DNA of 64,000 nucleotides from positions 20,068,997 through 20,132,996 of the forward strand of contig CP099843.1 in assembly GCA_030062745.1 (NCBI GenBank). Direction: 5' to 3'. Of this stretch, positions 22,401 through 37,400 are shown in pieces (within the stretch, counting starts at the first letter, position 1; every line of letters starts with the position of its first letter). The DNA comes from Capitulum mitella (lineage: Eukaryota > Arthropoda > Thecostraca > Pollicipedomorpha > Pollicipedidae). Under the pieces are notes generated by a model. That model was given only the letters and a program-made list of their open reading frames with translations. It had not been told where the DNA came from and searched no databases. The translations under genes were made by a program, and so were the position numbers.

Positions 22401-25400
22401 CAAGACCGATGGAATCAGGCAGTGTTGGCGCATCTGTGACGGGATCGCGCGGGGCGATTGCAATCGGACGGCGTTGTCTGGTTCCATTTGTACGAAAGAA
22501 ATCTTGGATTGGGAGTTCAGGGTTTGAGTAACAAGCCATGCGCAGAGTGGAATGATGTCAGCACTACCGTGCTCCTACATTCGGGCTAAGCAACCTAGCC
22601 GTAGTGAGCTGGGTGAAATTAGGACCTCTTGCATAAGTTAAGACAAACAAAGTACGCACTTTTGCAAGCTTGCCACGACAGTAATTCCATCTGAAAAATG
22701 CCCACTGATGTGAATTCCCGGTAGATCATACATTTTAAGTAAACCACATACAAAATGGTGATCTTTGGTGGGCCTTTAACGTAAGCCTCCCCGAAATGAA
22801 CAGGAGTTCAAGTGGTTTTTGTTTCGCTTTCCACGAGCCGGCTACCGCCAGATGACTACTGCGATAATGTCAGGCAGCTAGTTTCCCGTCGCCAGCCGTC
22901 GCCCTTTCAAGGCTAGTGGTTTGGAAATTTAACTAGATACTTTTTCTAACCTGGAGCTCCATTTGACGGTTTTTCTGCTTCCCTCGGGCCTGGTTGGGCC
23001 TTTGAAAAATTAGTTTCCTTGTTCAGCGATGCTGCAGCATAAGGCATGTCGCTAAATGGTGAGCGAATTTTGCAACGATGTGCTCGCTTAGTGTATCTTC
23101 CCCGATAGCATCCCACCACTGTTGAGACGATGGGAGCATACCGTATGCACTCAGGCGTACAGAGCGCACAGTACAACAGACCGAAGTCAGCTTCCGTCAG
23201 GCGTAGTGGCATTAAATGGCGTCTGGTTGTTCAGAGTATGTGGCTAAAATTTGGTTAATACTGTTACAACAATAATGTCTATTTATCTTCAAATATGGAT
23301 AACAAAAGCGTATTGGGGTGTGTGGAATTGGTTGTGAGGGATCAAGGAGTGTCGCTGCTGTCCTCAGATTTATCAGTGTTCGAAAACCCACACAGAGCAG
23401 AAATCACCATGTGTCGAGGTTAAATCCGCTCATGTGCCTACTCTCGTGGGATGACTGCCCATTCCACCTAAGATTCTAAAATCTAATTAGTAGTTACCAT
23501 TGCTGACTACTCTTGTTTTCTACCTCGGTAATTACCTGGAACGGAGCGAAGTAATGTGCATCATGGTTACAAATTTACTGAAGTTTAACCCGGCCAAGTC
23601 CTTCTGAAGTTTTTGTTATGACGAAGAAAGTCATGGCCGGCCGTATCCTTTCCTTGAACTGTCTCACGGCCTTCATGTTGTCGCAGTAACGACAAAAACG
23701 TTTCTTGTTGGACAACAGTCGGTCTTGAACTCCCACGCGAGGTGCTGCAAGCTCCGCAGTCTGATCGTCAAGCGACTGTTATGACAAACCCAGGTCACGA
23801 ACACAGCTCGAAAGATCCAGACCTGTCACATTCGGTCTGGGAGGCCCTCCTGAGAACGAGTAATCACCAGTGATTGTCGTCTGCGTGTTGTTCATTGGGA
23901 AACGTACACATCATGTTCAGCGTTATGTCAGATGTCGAATAGGTTAGAAAAAGTTTTGTTCATGATGTCCTGAGACCAAAGATTTGCTTTACTAACCTCA
24001 ATGTGCGATTGAACTTCAAAGCATTGAGCAGCTGCGCCTGAGCATTGTTAAATGCCCGAACTGAACTGCAGGGGCGCTGTTCAAAGCCCAATGAAATGAT
24101 CCTTGCAGTCTGGGACAAGTACCGCTGCACCTTGATCAGCACCGGGCAGCTACCTGACAGCACTAGCGAATTATTTTTGTATTTTTTTTAGAAACCTTAG
24201 GCTATGAAATGTGCCACGAAATGCAAGATGTTGAATGCATCAATCTACGTAAACATGATTAATGACAAAATAATGAAAATCGCAACAAGGTAGACGTCGG
24301 ACCTTCGCCTGGCCGTGCTGTTGGCCGTGGCCGAGAGCAGCTTGTAAACCACGGGTTAATTGTACTATGGCATATTCATATACCATAAGTCAACGAGCCT
24401 TGGAATCCATCACTGTCATGATTAGTTGGACGCTCAAAGTTGTTCCCCCCCCCGTTTTGTTTCATGTCCATTAAGTATAAGCCTCCGATTGACGTTAACA
24501 TTTGCAACGGTAGACAAACGTAACTCACGGCCATTCTCCACTTCGTTGTCCCAGATCATTGTCATTACTATTTAGGTCTGGTTACCATTTGGCAGCGCCG
24601 CCACTTCTTCTCGTTAAGAATGTTTTCCGTAAGCTACCCATATCTGACAAAGCGCAGTTTTTCATTAGTTTGCTTTAGACTCCTCTAAGCCTGTTGATTA
24701 ACGTAAATGTACCAGAAAACCTTCGTTAAATCCGCGGGCATTTATCCGTATTTTCAGTGTCCAGTAATTTGAAAAACGCGTAAGAGATTGTCTTGTTTTG
24801 TGATGATTAGCCTCAAATATTTTCCCATTGCTAATCCGTTCTCAAAGTTACTTAGAGCTGCCCGGATTACAAGACACCGTCAATGCGGTGCGGTATTCCA
24901 AACAAAGGAAGGAAAATGCGGTCAAGTAACACATTGGAATCCATTCAGGACTTGCACCGGAGAACGTACACCAACAGTCATTCAAGCTAGACTGCACTTA
25001 TACGGCAGCCAAACACAACTCTGCATCCCACGGACCATTTTGCCTTAAGTGATCCTGAATTTGCTCCTGTCATGAGCTTCTTCAACATGGACAGCAGTGT
25101 TTTGTGGTGTGCCATAATAGTTTCATCTATCTTGGAGGCTGTCATATTTATAGTCGCTCGCCACAGAACATCCTGTTTTGGGGTGACCACAAAAAGCTAA
25201 ATCAGTCGCAGAGAACACGGCTTTTACCTAATGAGATGTGAACTTCGCCGTCCTTGAAATCTGGGCCAGGACCCGTATATTTTTTTTTTGTTTTTGGCGC
25301 CTCAGATGCGAGCAAACCGATTGCAGGGTGCAAAGCATAGCTTTCACCTTTGGTACGAGACATTCTTGCTGTCCTCAAATTTTGGCCAAGTGGGTAGTTT

Positions 25401-28400
25401 TTTCTTCGCGTCACGTTCAATATCTGTAAACTGTTTGGGAGGTGCACAGCGCGAGTGTGTGTGCTTCACCCAAAGTGACTGATAGATCGGAGCGAACTGG
25501 GAACATTTGCAGTGATGTACATAACTCTCAGTAGAATTTTGCGGTGGCAGCTGGAGGCGTCAAGGGCTCAAAAGGCCCGGGACCAAGAGTTACTTGCGTT
25601 TCTGATTATTCTGCTTTCCGCGCGGTACAAAAGCACTGGCCACGAGGCAGCGTGTTATGCCCGGGGCACCATGTTTCTTGTAGTGCGTCAGGTTAGACGT
25701 CGACCACCCGGGTTGCAGCCTAGACGTGTTTTTTGACATGGATCCATTCCGGAAACCAAACAGGGTCGCGCTCGAAGATTCTGAAAACATTGTCACTGTC
25801 GTCAGCCGAACGCATTCAGCACGTTTGCGGAGATGAGCCTTATCGTTTGGATGCAGTACACGAACGAACGAACGACGAAAACCTGCAGGCCGACGACGCC
25901 GCCGCCGCAATGCTACAGACCCCGCGGGCGTTTCTCGTCAGCTTCGAACATAAGGCCCACTGTACCGCGTTAAAATTTGCCCTAAATCTGCCGATCCCCT
26001 CCTTCCAATTTATCCATGTGTGTTTTTCTGGTGGTTTTCTTTCTTTGTGGGCCGTTTCCGTAGTCTTCAAAGAAACAGAATCGTCCTTACGTCGTACCAG
26101 ACCACGTATGACAAGGGATCAGGCCTGCTCGTTGGCTTCCGAGTCCGGCTCTTTCCTCTTCCTGCCAGCCCAAGCGCCAGTCCCCGCCTCGTTCCGCCAC
26201 TTTCGTCGGTCCGTCGTGCCAGGCGGCGCGCCTGGCGGTGTCGGCGTTTCTCCCGGCCCGTCGGCCGGCCGGCCAGCGGACTGGGCAGGGTGGAGATAGG
26301 TCTGTCGGCGGTCGGCGGCGGCTGGAGAAACGGCCCGGCCGGCGCGGCCCGCCCACACCAAGGCCCGCGCTGGCCCATGGGGAGACGGAACAAGTGTCCA
26401 GCCGAGCCAGTTAGTCAGGGAACTGGGATCGCCGCTAACGTAGACCACGTGGACACGCGAGAGGGGATTGTTTCACATAGAAAATATTTTCGAGGTTTTG
26501 TAACGTTTTTGAATGAGGCTGAAGGTCCGACAGGATGGGGGTTTATCCCCGCCACTTTTAAGAGATCTTATCAGTATGCCTATGGTAATGACTGGAAATG
26601 AAGCAGTTTGAAACCGTTGTCACCCCTCCCCGCAGTAACCTGTAGAAATTTCCGGCCATGCTTTTAAGATTAGTTGTTCAGTATTGTCTGAAGGTCCGCT
26701 TAGCATGATGTTGAATATCCAGCAGCGTTTGGCTGTCGGATAGGCAGCCCTCTCCGTTTTACCGGGACAGGAACCACCAACCGCACGCTGTGGCTGGCTC
26801 CGTTAGACCGCCAGATGTTGGTGACGACCTCACGATACTGCTCCGCTGGCTTCCGATGGTCGTGCCATGAACATCCGTGACCTCAGTAGACGCCCCTGTG
26901 CCGCCGGACTACCGGTAAATTAAATCTTGCCGTGCTATATTGACAAATTCTACTCTCAGACTGTTGTTTGCCTGTCTGTTGCATGAACCAACTGCTTAGA
27001 TAATTTGCAGTGTAACTTTTTCACTTTATAGCTTGCTCTTTATCTCCCATCTGACCAATGGGACCTGAGCTTGTTTCTCGTTGGTCTGTATGTGTTCTAA
27101 ATTCACATATCTGCTTTGTTTTTGTGGATAATGAGAACAGAAAACAGTGAACTACTCACTACGAATTTCTTACGTGAAATAAGACACTGGGCAGGGGTAT
27201 TTGAAACACTGGTGCTGAGCTTCTCCGTAAGCTCAGACAAGACGCTGGAAAGGCTCGGGATGGGGGGATTTGAACTTTTGGTGCCGAGTTCCGCCGAGTG
27301 CTCAGACCTGTCCAGACCTCCTCCCCACATATACCAGGTCACCACTCTCTGCCGTCGTGCCAGGGTCACCGCGTCAACACCCGCACCACCCGAATGGCTG
27401 CTGCATGATAAGCCAGAATTCACAGCGCCGGCACCAGACCCTGCGGGACCGAGTCAGCATGGCTGCAACCATCCCACACGTCACATACCCAAACTGCGGC
27501 TGTCTCACGCGTCGCATACCCAAACTGCAGCCGTCTCACGCGTCACATATCCAAACTGCAGCCGTCTCACGCGTCACATACCCAAACTGCAGCCGTCTCA
27601 CGCGTCACATACCCAAACTGCAGCCGTCTCACGCGTCACATACCCAAACTGCAGCCGTCTCACGCGTCACATACCCAAACTGCAGCCGTCTCACGCGTCA
27701 CATACCCAAACTGCAGCCGTCTCACGCGTCACATACCCAAACTGCAGCCGTCTCTTGCGTCACATACCCAAACTGCAGCCGTCTCACGCGTCACATACCC
27801 AAACTGCAGCCGTCTCACGCGTCACATACCCAAACTGCAGCCGTCTCACGCGTCACATACCCAAACTACAGCCGTCTCACGCGTCACACCCAAACTACAG
27901 CGGTCTCTCGCGTCACACCCAAACTACAGCCGTCTCACGCGTCACATACCCAAACTACAGCCGTCTCACGCGTCACATACCCAAACTGCAGCCGTCTCTT
28001 GCGTCACATACCCAAACTGCAGCCGTCTCACGCGTCACATACCCAAACTGCAGCCGTCTCACGCGTCACATACCCAAACTGCAGCCGTCTCACGCGTCAC
28101 ATACCCAAACTACAGCCGTCTCACGCGTCACACCCAAACTACAGCGGTCTCTCGCGTCACACCCAAACTACAGCCGTCTCACGCGTCACATACCCAAACT
28201 ACAGCCGTCTCTCGCGTCACATACCCAAACTGCAGTCGTCTCACGCGTCACATACCCAAACTGCAGCCGTCTTACGCGTCACATATCCAAACTGCAGCCG
28301 TCTCACGCGTCACACCCAAACTGCAGCCGTCTCACGCGTCACATACCCAAACTACAGCCGTCTCTCGCGTCACATACCCAAACTGCAGTCGTCTCACGCG

Positions 28401-31400
28401 TCACATACCCAAACTGCAGCCGTCTCACGCGTCACATATCCAAACTGCAGCCGTCTCACGCGTCACACCCAAACTGCAGCCGTCTCACGCGTCACATACC
28501 CAAACTGCAGCCGTCTCACGCGTCACATATCCAAACTGCAGCCGTCTCACGCGTCACATACCCAAACTACAGCCGTCTCATGCGTCACATAACCAGGTCG
28601 GGATTGTGGGCGCCCATACCATGCATCGCATCCCGGACCCGGCGCTCGCTACCTCCGAGCCTGGAGCCGGCGGCGAGCAGCCACAGCTCGGCGAGGAAGC
28701 CGCGCCGCCGGCGCAGCGGCGGAGCGGCCGCGCGCCGAGCCGCCAGCCCGCTGCACGTGACCAGTCGCGGCGGCCTGACGCCGACACCGGTTGCATGTCG
28801 GACTGCGGCCAGCGTGACGTGACGCGGCGCGGCCACGTGACGTAACGCCGGACGGCGGCGCGGCCGGAGCGCGGCGCGGGCCGTGGCCCGGCGCGCCAGC
28901 TCGTGCGCCGTGCGAGCGCGGCGGCGACCCCGGCCGGACCGCGGCCGGACCGGGCTGGACCGGACCGGGCGGGACCGTTCGGCGACGGCTCACGGCTGGC
29001 GGGGAGTTCGCGGACGCAGCGGACGGCGGCGGAAGTTCGAAGCTCCGTGTGGTAGTCCGCTGGCACTGGTATACCCACCTCACCCCGCCGTCCTGTGTCG
29101 TCCTGTCGTTCTCACTACATCCTGCCGTCGACTCCTGCTGTGTCTCGGATCAGCGGGTGTCAGATGTGACACGCGACACGTTTGACGGCCTGGCACGGGG
29201 CTGAGCGGGTCGCCGCCACCGTCGGCCGCCTCGCCGGCGCCGGCGAACGCTGTCGAGGTCGCCGGGTCGCGGCCGCCGCCGGCCGTCACCCAGACCGCGC
29301 GGCAGCTGCGCAAAAACCCCCCGCCAGCCGGCGGCCGGGGCGTCGACGGCCGGCCGTGTGGTGGCGTCTGCTTGTTGTGATAAAGAGTGGGAGACGACTG
29401 TGGACTGGGTCGGGGTCATGCCGTCGTGCCATCAGACGGGGCCCGGTTCATGTCGTGCCTTCAGACGGGCCGTCAGACCGAGCCCGGTTGATGCTGTCGT
29501 GACGTCAGACGGGCCCGGTTGATGCTGTCGTGCCGTCTGACGGGCCCGGTTGATGTCGTGACGTCAGACGGGCCCGGCTGATGTCGTGACGTCAGACGGA
29601 CCGTCAGGCCGTGGTGCCGCCGTCCTGTCGTTGAACCGTCACGGCGCGGGACTCTCTGGGAACAGTCGGCGTCACACAGGACCGGACTGGCTGGGAAGGT
29701 TTCCTCGCGTAGAGCTCCGATCAGTGCCGCAGCAGTGCTCGAGCGACCGTGCGGAACGCCCAGTCGCTTATTATGCACAGGGCTCAACGCATTTGCCGGC
29801 GGAGCACAGGTGCACGCGACGTTGTTTCTACTTATCGAGCCACTTACAAGTGTGCCGTGCTGAGTCGTCACACCTGGCACGTGGTGCACACTTGTCTACG
29901 GCAGAATGTTCTCCGTAGCGAGGGGTAATTTTGGAAACTCTGCAGCGATGTGGAAATTGCATTGAATTGTGGTATCGACCGATGGAAAGAAAGGTAGTTT
30001 CGGAGATACTCGGTCGAGGACTGGTTGGATTTGCACAGTTCGTGTTTCGCAGGCTCTTAAATGGGACTACAAAGTTCCGAACACGGAGCTTTGTAGTCCC
30101 ATTTTCTTCTTGCCGGCTGCGAAACATTAAATACGACTCGGCAAGGGATGCTAAAGCCCGAGCACAACGTAGACAAACTGTATAATGTGTCTTAAAATGG
30201 GAAAGTATTACTTTTATCGCACACGCACCGCATGATGTCAGACGCTGACAGTCTGAATTGAAGTCCTGGACAAGTTATTCTCTATGGCGGACAAGCTTTT
30301 CTGCTCAGTTCTTCCTTCAAAGCTCAGAGTATCTTTCCAACGGACCGAATCATCGTGTTTCCCTCTTGTGTTGGTTTGTTGCCATGCAGTCTCCAAGGCA
30401 TGCCGGTGAGACCAAGATAGTATTGCACCATAACACCAACCGAGTTTGCTGTTGACCAGGCTGGCCTGACGCGGCGTGAACAGTTACCTTCAGACCATGC
30501 CATGGATGAGCAGTGCCAAGCGTTTTCGACGTCTCATTGTTTAGAAAATGTGCTGTCTAAAGATACGAAGAACGTAAAATAAGGTGGGAGGAGTTTATTG
30601 AGTGTGATTGTCATTACGTCAATCGACGCCGATGGCATCATTTGGCGATAGTATGCTCGGCCCCTGTTGCCGTTCCAGTGGAGTTCGCAACAAGAAGTAG
30701 TGGGTTATGCCTTTCTACTATTGCATTTATACATGTGCGTCTGACGTTTATGCACGTTGTACGTATATTAGAACAACACATGAAATAAACTCACTTCTTC
30801 CTAACTCTTTTCACCAGGACAAGGCTGAACAAGAAGAACTGGAGAGGATACATCGAGAAGAAGAAGACAGACTGTATCAGAAGTTCGCGTCGCAGAGGGA
30901 GCAGGAAGACAAACGGTTGAAGGAAGAATTCAAGGTACGTTTTGGATAACAGACGCCACTTGACATTGGATGTCATTTGACTGATTGAACACGAACACAT
31001 GTACGACACTCCTCTTGATCCTTGTACTAGACTCCAGGGGATTCTCATGTTAGAGGTTAGGGGTAGCGATCTGGCCACATTTCCACTCTCGTGCCTTGCA
31101 GGAACCATCAGTTAGTTTTGTCTGAAATGGAGTTCGGATTTTTCATCCTGCGGGCGTGGGAGCGGCACGTTCCCTGACTAAGATTAACTCACCCCGCGCC
31201 TGATCATGCCAAGTCTCCACCCTCCGTGCGCTGAGCCTGCAGACGACTGGTGATATGTAGAGAGCTGATGACGTCCCATTAATTCAGTGGCCCTCTGCTG
31301 CCTCTGTTAAATGGACGGATCTCCGACCGCCGATTTACATTGACTGAGGCCCCAGCGTGGCTAGTTAACCCTATTCCTATTGTGAGGGGAGCGGATTCTG

Positions 31401-34400
31401 TCCCCCTGGAGGTTTGTCGCAGGCCCATTCTAAACCGTTTGGAGTAAAGACAGGAAGCTTGCCAATTTTTCCTGTTCATCATTCTTGCACAATTTGATTA
31501 TTTTTATTTTCATCTTTCATTTCATCATGGATGCCACTAAACAGGGTTTTAGGGACTCATCCTGAAATTCCGCGAAAATCTAGAAGTAAAGCACAGCAGT
31601 TTGTTGTATTTGATGTATGACATCATGAGGTAATATGTCGCCAGCGCGTTTAGGCACGTGTCTAGGACGTACATAATTGTTTTTAGTGGAAATCTAGAAC
31701 AGTCAAAATGGGTATTCTTGGCCAAAAATACGCGATCACGAGTGCTGGACTGATGTTTTGATGTTTTGAAGAAATAGCTGGAGGAGAAGGTAAAAGTTAC
31801 AAAGGTTGGGGAAATAAAGAGATAGGGATAAGCCCAAAAAACAGTCAAAGTCAGTCAGAAGTCAGGGCTGATAAGCAAGATTACGGAAGAAGGAAAGACA
31901 AAAAAGGTTAAGGAAAGGTAAAGTTCTGCCTCACTGGTCACTTTTCCGTCGACCACTTCACCAAAGAACCAGAAGTTATCAACGCCCGCCACGAGCTCAC
32001 GAGGCCAAGTGACATTGGTCTGGAATGCCCAGTTAGAGGTTAATTCAGGCCAAGGTCGGGTCAAGGTCAAACGGCCGCAGATCAAAATCACACTTTCCTT
32101 TATGAAGAGAAACATTGGAAACCCAAACCAGACGTAAAATTAATTACTTTAACAATTATCTTATTCATTATTATGTCTTAAAAACTAGAAATTCTACTTT
32201 TATTCTACCATTATGCTCCTCTAAATAGATTGACAAAAAATACAAATGCGACGCACCTCTCCAACCCACTACTAAATGACAGCCATTACAAATCTAGCTT
32301 CTTGGAGCGCCTGATGGTTCTGCCACTTCTTGTCTGTTTTTTTCCACATTCAGTTGGTCAGTTTACCACGTAAAATAAGACACTTCAGGAGCTAATATCC
32401 CTGTTTTGTGCACCTGATGTAGTCAAAAATTGCTGGCTTGTGTTTCAGACACCCCTTTGTCATTCTGCAAACTAAATATGTGAAACTTCCGAAAATCCAA
32501 GTTCTGAAATTTGGCGATTACGAATTTTAGAGTATTAAATTTTAGTATTTTATTTGAATTCAGCAATGTTGGAAACACTATACGTGTCATTTTTCACCAC
32601 AGCACCACAACCATACTTTAAAAATAACCTGGTAGTGAGTTGAGCAACATTGCCAACATTGATCCCAATATGGACCTCCTGACTTCGCCTCTGAGAACGT
32701 TTTGAAATTTGAAAGCAGAATGTAGAGAAAACCCCATGAAATCGTTTGCGATCTGAATAGAGCAAATCGGACGGTAATCGTACGAGATCTCATGGGGGTG
32801 AAATCCCCCCCCAAATAAAAATCTGGTCCAAACCAGCCTCACGGAATGGTGTTAGCATTTCTTGTATTTACGAGTAGTTATGGCTGGAGAATCCCGAAAA
32901 TTATGGGGGAGTCCGCATAGGATTTCAGACAGTCTTCTTTCAGTCGTTGCCTTAGGCCTAATGTTAAAATCCCTGAATACTGGGGATCCGAACCCCCGAC
33001 CTCCCCCACCCCCCCCCCCCTCCCCGAGCGCTAGTCATGGGAGTAGTCATGCCGCAGCCCTTCCTTTATCAAAGCTTCTTGGGATCTCTTCTGTAGACAG
33101 CGGTGCCATTCCTCGATTCTAACTGCCTTTTCCTCATGACCATCATAAAAATTACACGAACGCCAATCCTGGAAATCAAATGCATATGTGTTTGTTTACT
33201 GGTAGTGTGAAGCCCAATAGTCCGATTTACCCTGCCATATTACTGCTAGAGGTGCATTAGCGACCGTTACATTATTTATCGGTTATCCCTTGTCATGATG
33301 TTATGAGATGAGCATTCCAGGACCCTGACGAGAGAAGAGAATCACCACATGGGTCGTGAAGCTAGCGAGCGCTCTAGCTTGGGCTATAGGGACGTCATGC
33401 CCAGTCAGACGTTACTCGTCCGATTGGGCAAATATACCAGCCACTTGCAATGATCATTCTGGGATGAATGAGAATAATTTTATATGTTGATATACTTCAG
33501 CCAGTTTATAAGGGCGATTCTTTTTGAGGATGAAACAGGTGATGCGAGATTGGCTCAGAAGGGAAAATTGTACGAGTAGTTCGCATTTCAATACATATTC
33601 CTTTTGATGTAAACAGACCAAACGACCACATGTTTCCAGATTTAAAAAAGATACGGCCGGACTTTTGTTTAGTAACCACCCATCTGGTGTCTCGCTGAGA
33701 CCACTTCGCCGGGTAATTCCACGGTAAAGAGACAGGGACCCGCCCTTGGCTGATGATACATTCCGCCTGAAATTCTTAACAGGGAAAAATCATATGCGGA
33801 AAACGCATTCCATTCATTCGACTTTGTAAGAAATCTATGTGTGCATTTACCTTTAAATCCCAGAAAACCGTGACCGGGGGGCGGCGTTTCTAATGACTTT
33901 TGGTGAAAGCAAAAAACTAGCTCGCCTAGCGCTCTGAATTCTTCAGTACCTTTATTTGAATCCTTTCTGCATGTGCCGAAGAGTTCTGAACATCCGATCA
34001 TGTCAGTTCACTGACTTAGGTCACGTAAAAAAAGTTCAACCTCCGAGTTTTTTCTTAAATCTTCTACGGACCACATTGTGCGATGGATTAACTTGAAATT
34101 TTCAGTGTTTTTGTGATAGTAGTTGACGACATTCGTAAGACTTAAGCTGTTTCAATTTCTTTCAAAATTAAGATCAGTAACCTGAAGTCAGCTCAGTTTC
34201 CGCCCCCAATGCCCCTTTTGTAACGGGTTTGAACCATTTCTTTGGCTTGTTGGTGCTTGAAATGCATTTCTGGGCTTAGGAAGTCACTAAAGACGACAGA
34301 TATTCTTGACCCAGGTGAAGGATCATGAGGTCAGGCCAGGCCACATTTAGGGGAACAAGGAAAAAGCAGTATAAAACCCGTTTTAATGAACCCCACGCTA

Positions 34401-37400
34401 AAAATAGGCACGGAAATCGATTCTTGCAGTCCAGAATTGTACCAAGACGCTTGCAAGCTCTGAAATAACCTTAGGTCGCGTGACATCATACGAGGTCACC
34501 GTGATAGAAGCCAACTTTAAATCCAGGTGTCCAGCTTAAGCCCTCTGTTTTATTTCAGGAGATGATGGTAGATCTAGCCGTAAAAGCTGAAACCCAAGCG
34601 TGCCTATAATTTGGTCGTGACCCCAGATCAGACCGGATACTCTATGACCGACCTCATATAGTACCCTATCGACTCATTGTTAGGTACTCCTTTCTCTTCT
34701 GTTTGCATTCTTATTGACACCAGACGGAGCGTGAAACAAAGCAAAGAAAATAGCGAAATGTTAGTTCAGATCACAAGATCAAGTCATTCACAAGGCCAGG
34801 CCAGGTCACGAGTCATGGACGTTCTGGTTGGCTAGCATTTAAAAATGTTCGTACGAATTATTTCTGCCGTCTTGGAAGCACACATGGACAGCAGCTCGTC
34901 AGCGACGCTCAGAAATCTCACGAATATCGCGAAACGAAAAATGGCATTTTATCAGTTTACCTTATGCGATATAAGACTATATGTGTGCCATAAACCATAT
35001 ATCGCCGTAATTTACTTTTCATTAGCTCTCCATTGTCATCTCATAATTGCTGTAGCGTTCTTAGGGACAGAGCTAGAGTTGTTAGAATCAGGGGCGTCAA
35101 TTTCTGTAAATGATTGGAGGGGCCGAGCCGAGGGCCCGAAAGCTAATCTCCCCAAAATGGTTTTTTTCAGGGGATTTAGCCCACTTTATTTTGACCAACA
35201 CAAATTTATGAGTTTTGTGTTAATATGTATCAAATAAAAAATTGCACTTGTCCCGACGTATGTGTGCATGTATGTGTGCATGTATGGAAGATAGAAAGAT
35301 AGGTGGATACATAGCTTTAGACTTTATTCTTTACTTTCTGCCTATCTCTTATCTATCGCGGCCGATTTTTCGCTAGTACTACTCACTTCCCTTCAGAGCC
35401 GGCGGAAAATATTGGGTGGGCCCAAACCAACATTGGGTGGGCTGGAATCAACATTGAGTGGGTCAGGGCCCTCTCAAAGGGATATAAATCGACACCCCTG
35501 GTTAGAATGTCCTATTTCTTCACGTGTGGGCAAACAATCGCGTTATTTTTAAAACTTTCCAGAAAATTTGGGCGTATTGAACGCCCTTATGACGAGCGTT
35601 TTGATGATGCAAGTTTCATTTTTCTCCAACGTTTCGTTCGCGAGATGGGGGGGGCGTCAAAACACCCCTGGACTCCAGGCGCACACGTCAGGGTGCCGGT
35701 TGGGCGAGGGCTAATATTGTCACCTGCCATTTTTGTTCAACAAGGGTGTCAACCGTAACTGTTTTTTTTTTACGTCACTGAGTGCCAGTGCCCTGTTCGT
35801 CTTGAAGTCTCTACGGAGTGGACCGTCAGTCCACTGCGTTTCGCTTTGGAATGAACTGCGAGACTGGTGAGTTTGGCTGCGCTGGAGACCGGTGGACCGC
35901 TGGGCCTCGCCGGGTTAATGCGATGGCGGACACGAGCGGAGGGCGGCCGCTCCTGTCTGGGTGTGGTCCCGGCTCCTGGGGCCGCTGGGGCCTGCTGGGG
36001 CTGGCGGCGGCCGGGCGGCCAGCGGAGGCACCTCGCCGCCGGCCGGCCGGCCGTCCCGGCGCGCCGCCCGGCCGCCAGCCGGTAACGGGACCGCCGATAC
36101 CTGCGCTCTGTTAGTTCCGCCTCAGGGAGCAGCGACGGCAGGCCTCCCCGCCGGCAGCGGCGGCGGCAGCGGCGGCAGCGGCGGCGGCTCCGGCGGCGGC
36201 GCGGCGCTGCCGGCCGACCGGAACGGCGCGCTGCAGCCGCCGCTGACGGGTCGGGCCGAGGAGCTCTCAGTGTCGCGCGTGCCGGTGCGGCCTCGTTTTT
36301 TACCCGCTGTATGGACGGCATGATCTGTTGAATGGCCATGGAAGCGTGCGCCCTTCTCGATTGCCATTGTGACGATGCGATATTGGACTGACGGTTCCTT
36401 GACCCGGCCCTCAGTGAAGTGCTGCAGAGAGACGAGAATGCTCTCGGACACGTGACCCCCATTTTTTACTGTCCTTCAGTAACGGCACATTTTTTACACT
36501 TCTGCCTGGGCAGGTGCAAGTGCCCAGTGTATGGGCCGGCTTCTTTTCGGAAAGTTCGGCGCGATGTGGTGATGACCAATAATATGCGTAATTGTTCAAA
36601 GTGCAAGTCAACCTAAACAGTAACCACTTGCATTAAGTATGACTCGGAACAGTGCAACCATTGGGAGTATTATATGTGTGTACAGTTTGAGTGAGTGCGT
36701 GTCTCATTCATATTGCATTTTATTATAACTGCTTTATTGATTTACATTATTAATGGGCGAGTTTCCCATATTAATGCATCGCACACCGAGAATAAGTTCT
36801 CACTTCCTGCATACTGTGCTTGGTGGCAGGATATGAATGCCACTCAAGAGGACATGCTGGTTTTGCATGGCTGGCCTCATGTCTTCAAAGCATGAACAGA
36901 CTGACAAAACCCGTCGTTCAGATGTTGCGTAGAAAGACAGAAAGATACATTACTAAGAAAAAATGTTCCTTTTCGTGTTATGCATGTCCTTTGAAACCAG
37001 TACTGTAGATCCCAAAATAATAGGTCAAGGCAAATACCTCGCACCTTGGTCCGCATCCGGAATTGAATCTGCGGAGATGATGTGGGATTTATCAAGAGAA
37101 AAGTAAGCAGAACTCACACAGTAAGACCAGCCTAGCTGTAGATAATCGGCGGCTGGTTTGAAGGAATATTCCACCTTAAGCAGATGTTATAAACTGAAAT
37201 AGCCAAATTGCAGCGTGTAGTTTTCCAAATCCATTTGTGACATACGTGACCTCCCGGCCTTTTATATTTATATCTATACATTCGTTTTACATTTACCCAG
37301 GTGTACAGTGATCCTCTGCAAATTTCTGTCTGTTCTACTCGTATATGCCTGTTAGCAGTTATTGCGTGAAGGCACAAGCTGATGCAAGTCAATGAATGGT

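Noticed and set aside
27116-28822. Open frames of 568 and 440 codons on the plus strand
   Set aside because: They are produced by the 31-bp minisatellite, which has no stop in any forward frame; the peptide is a frame-cycling repeat and the region lies in a hillarin intron.
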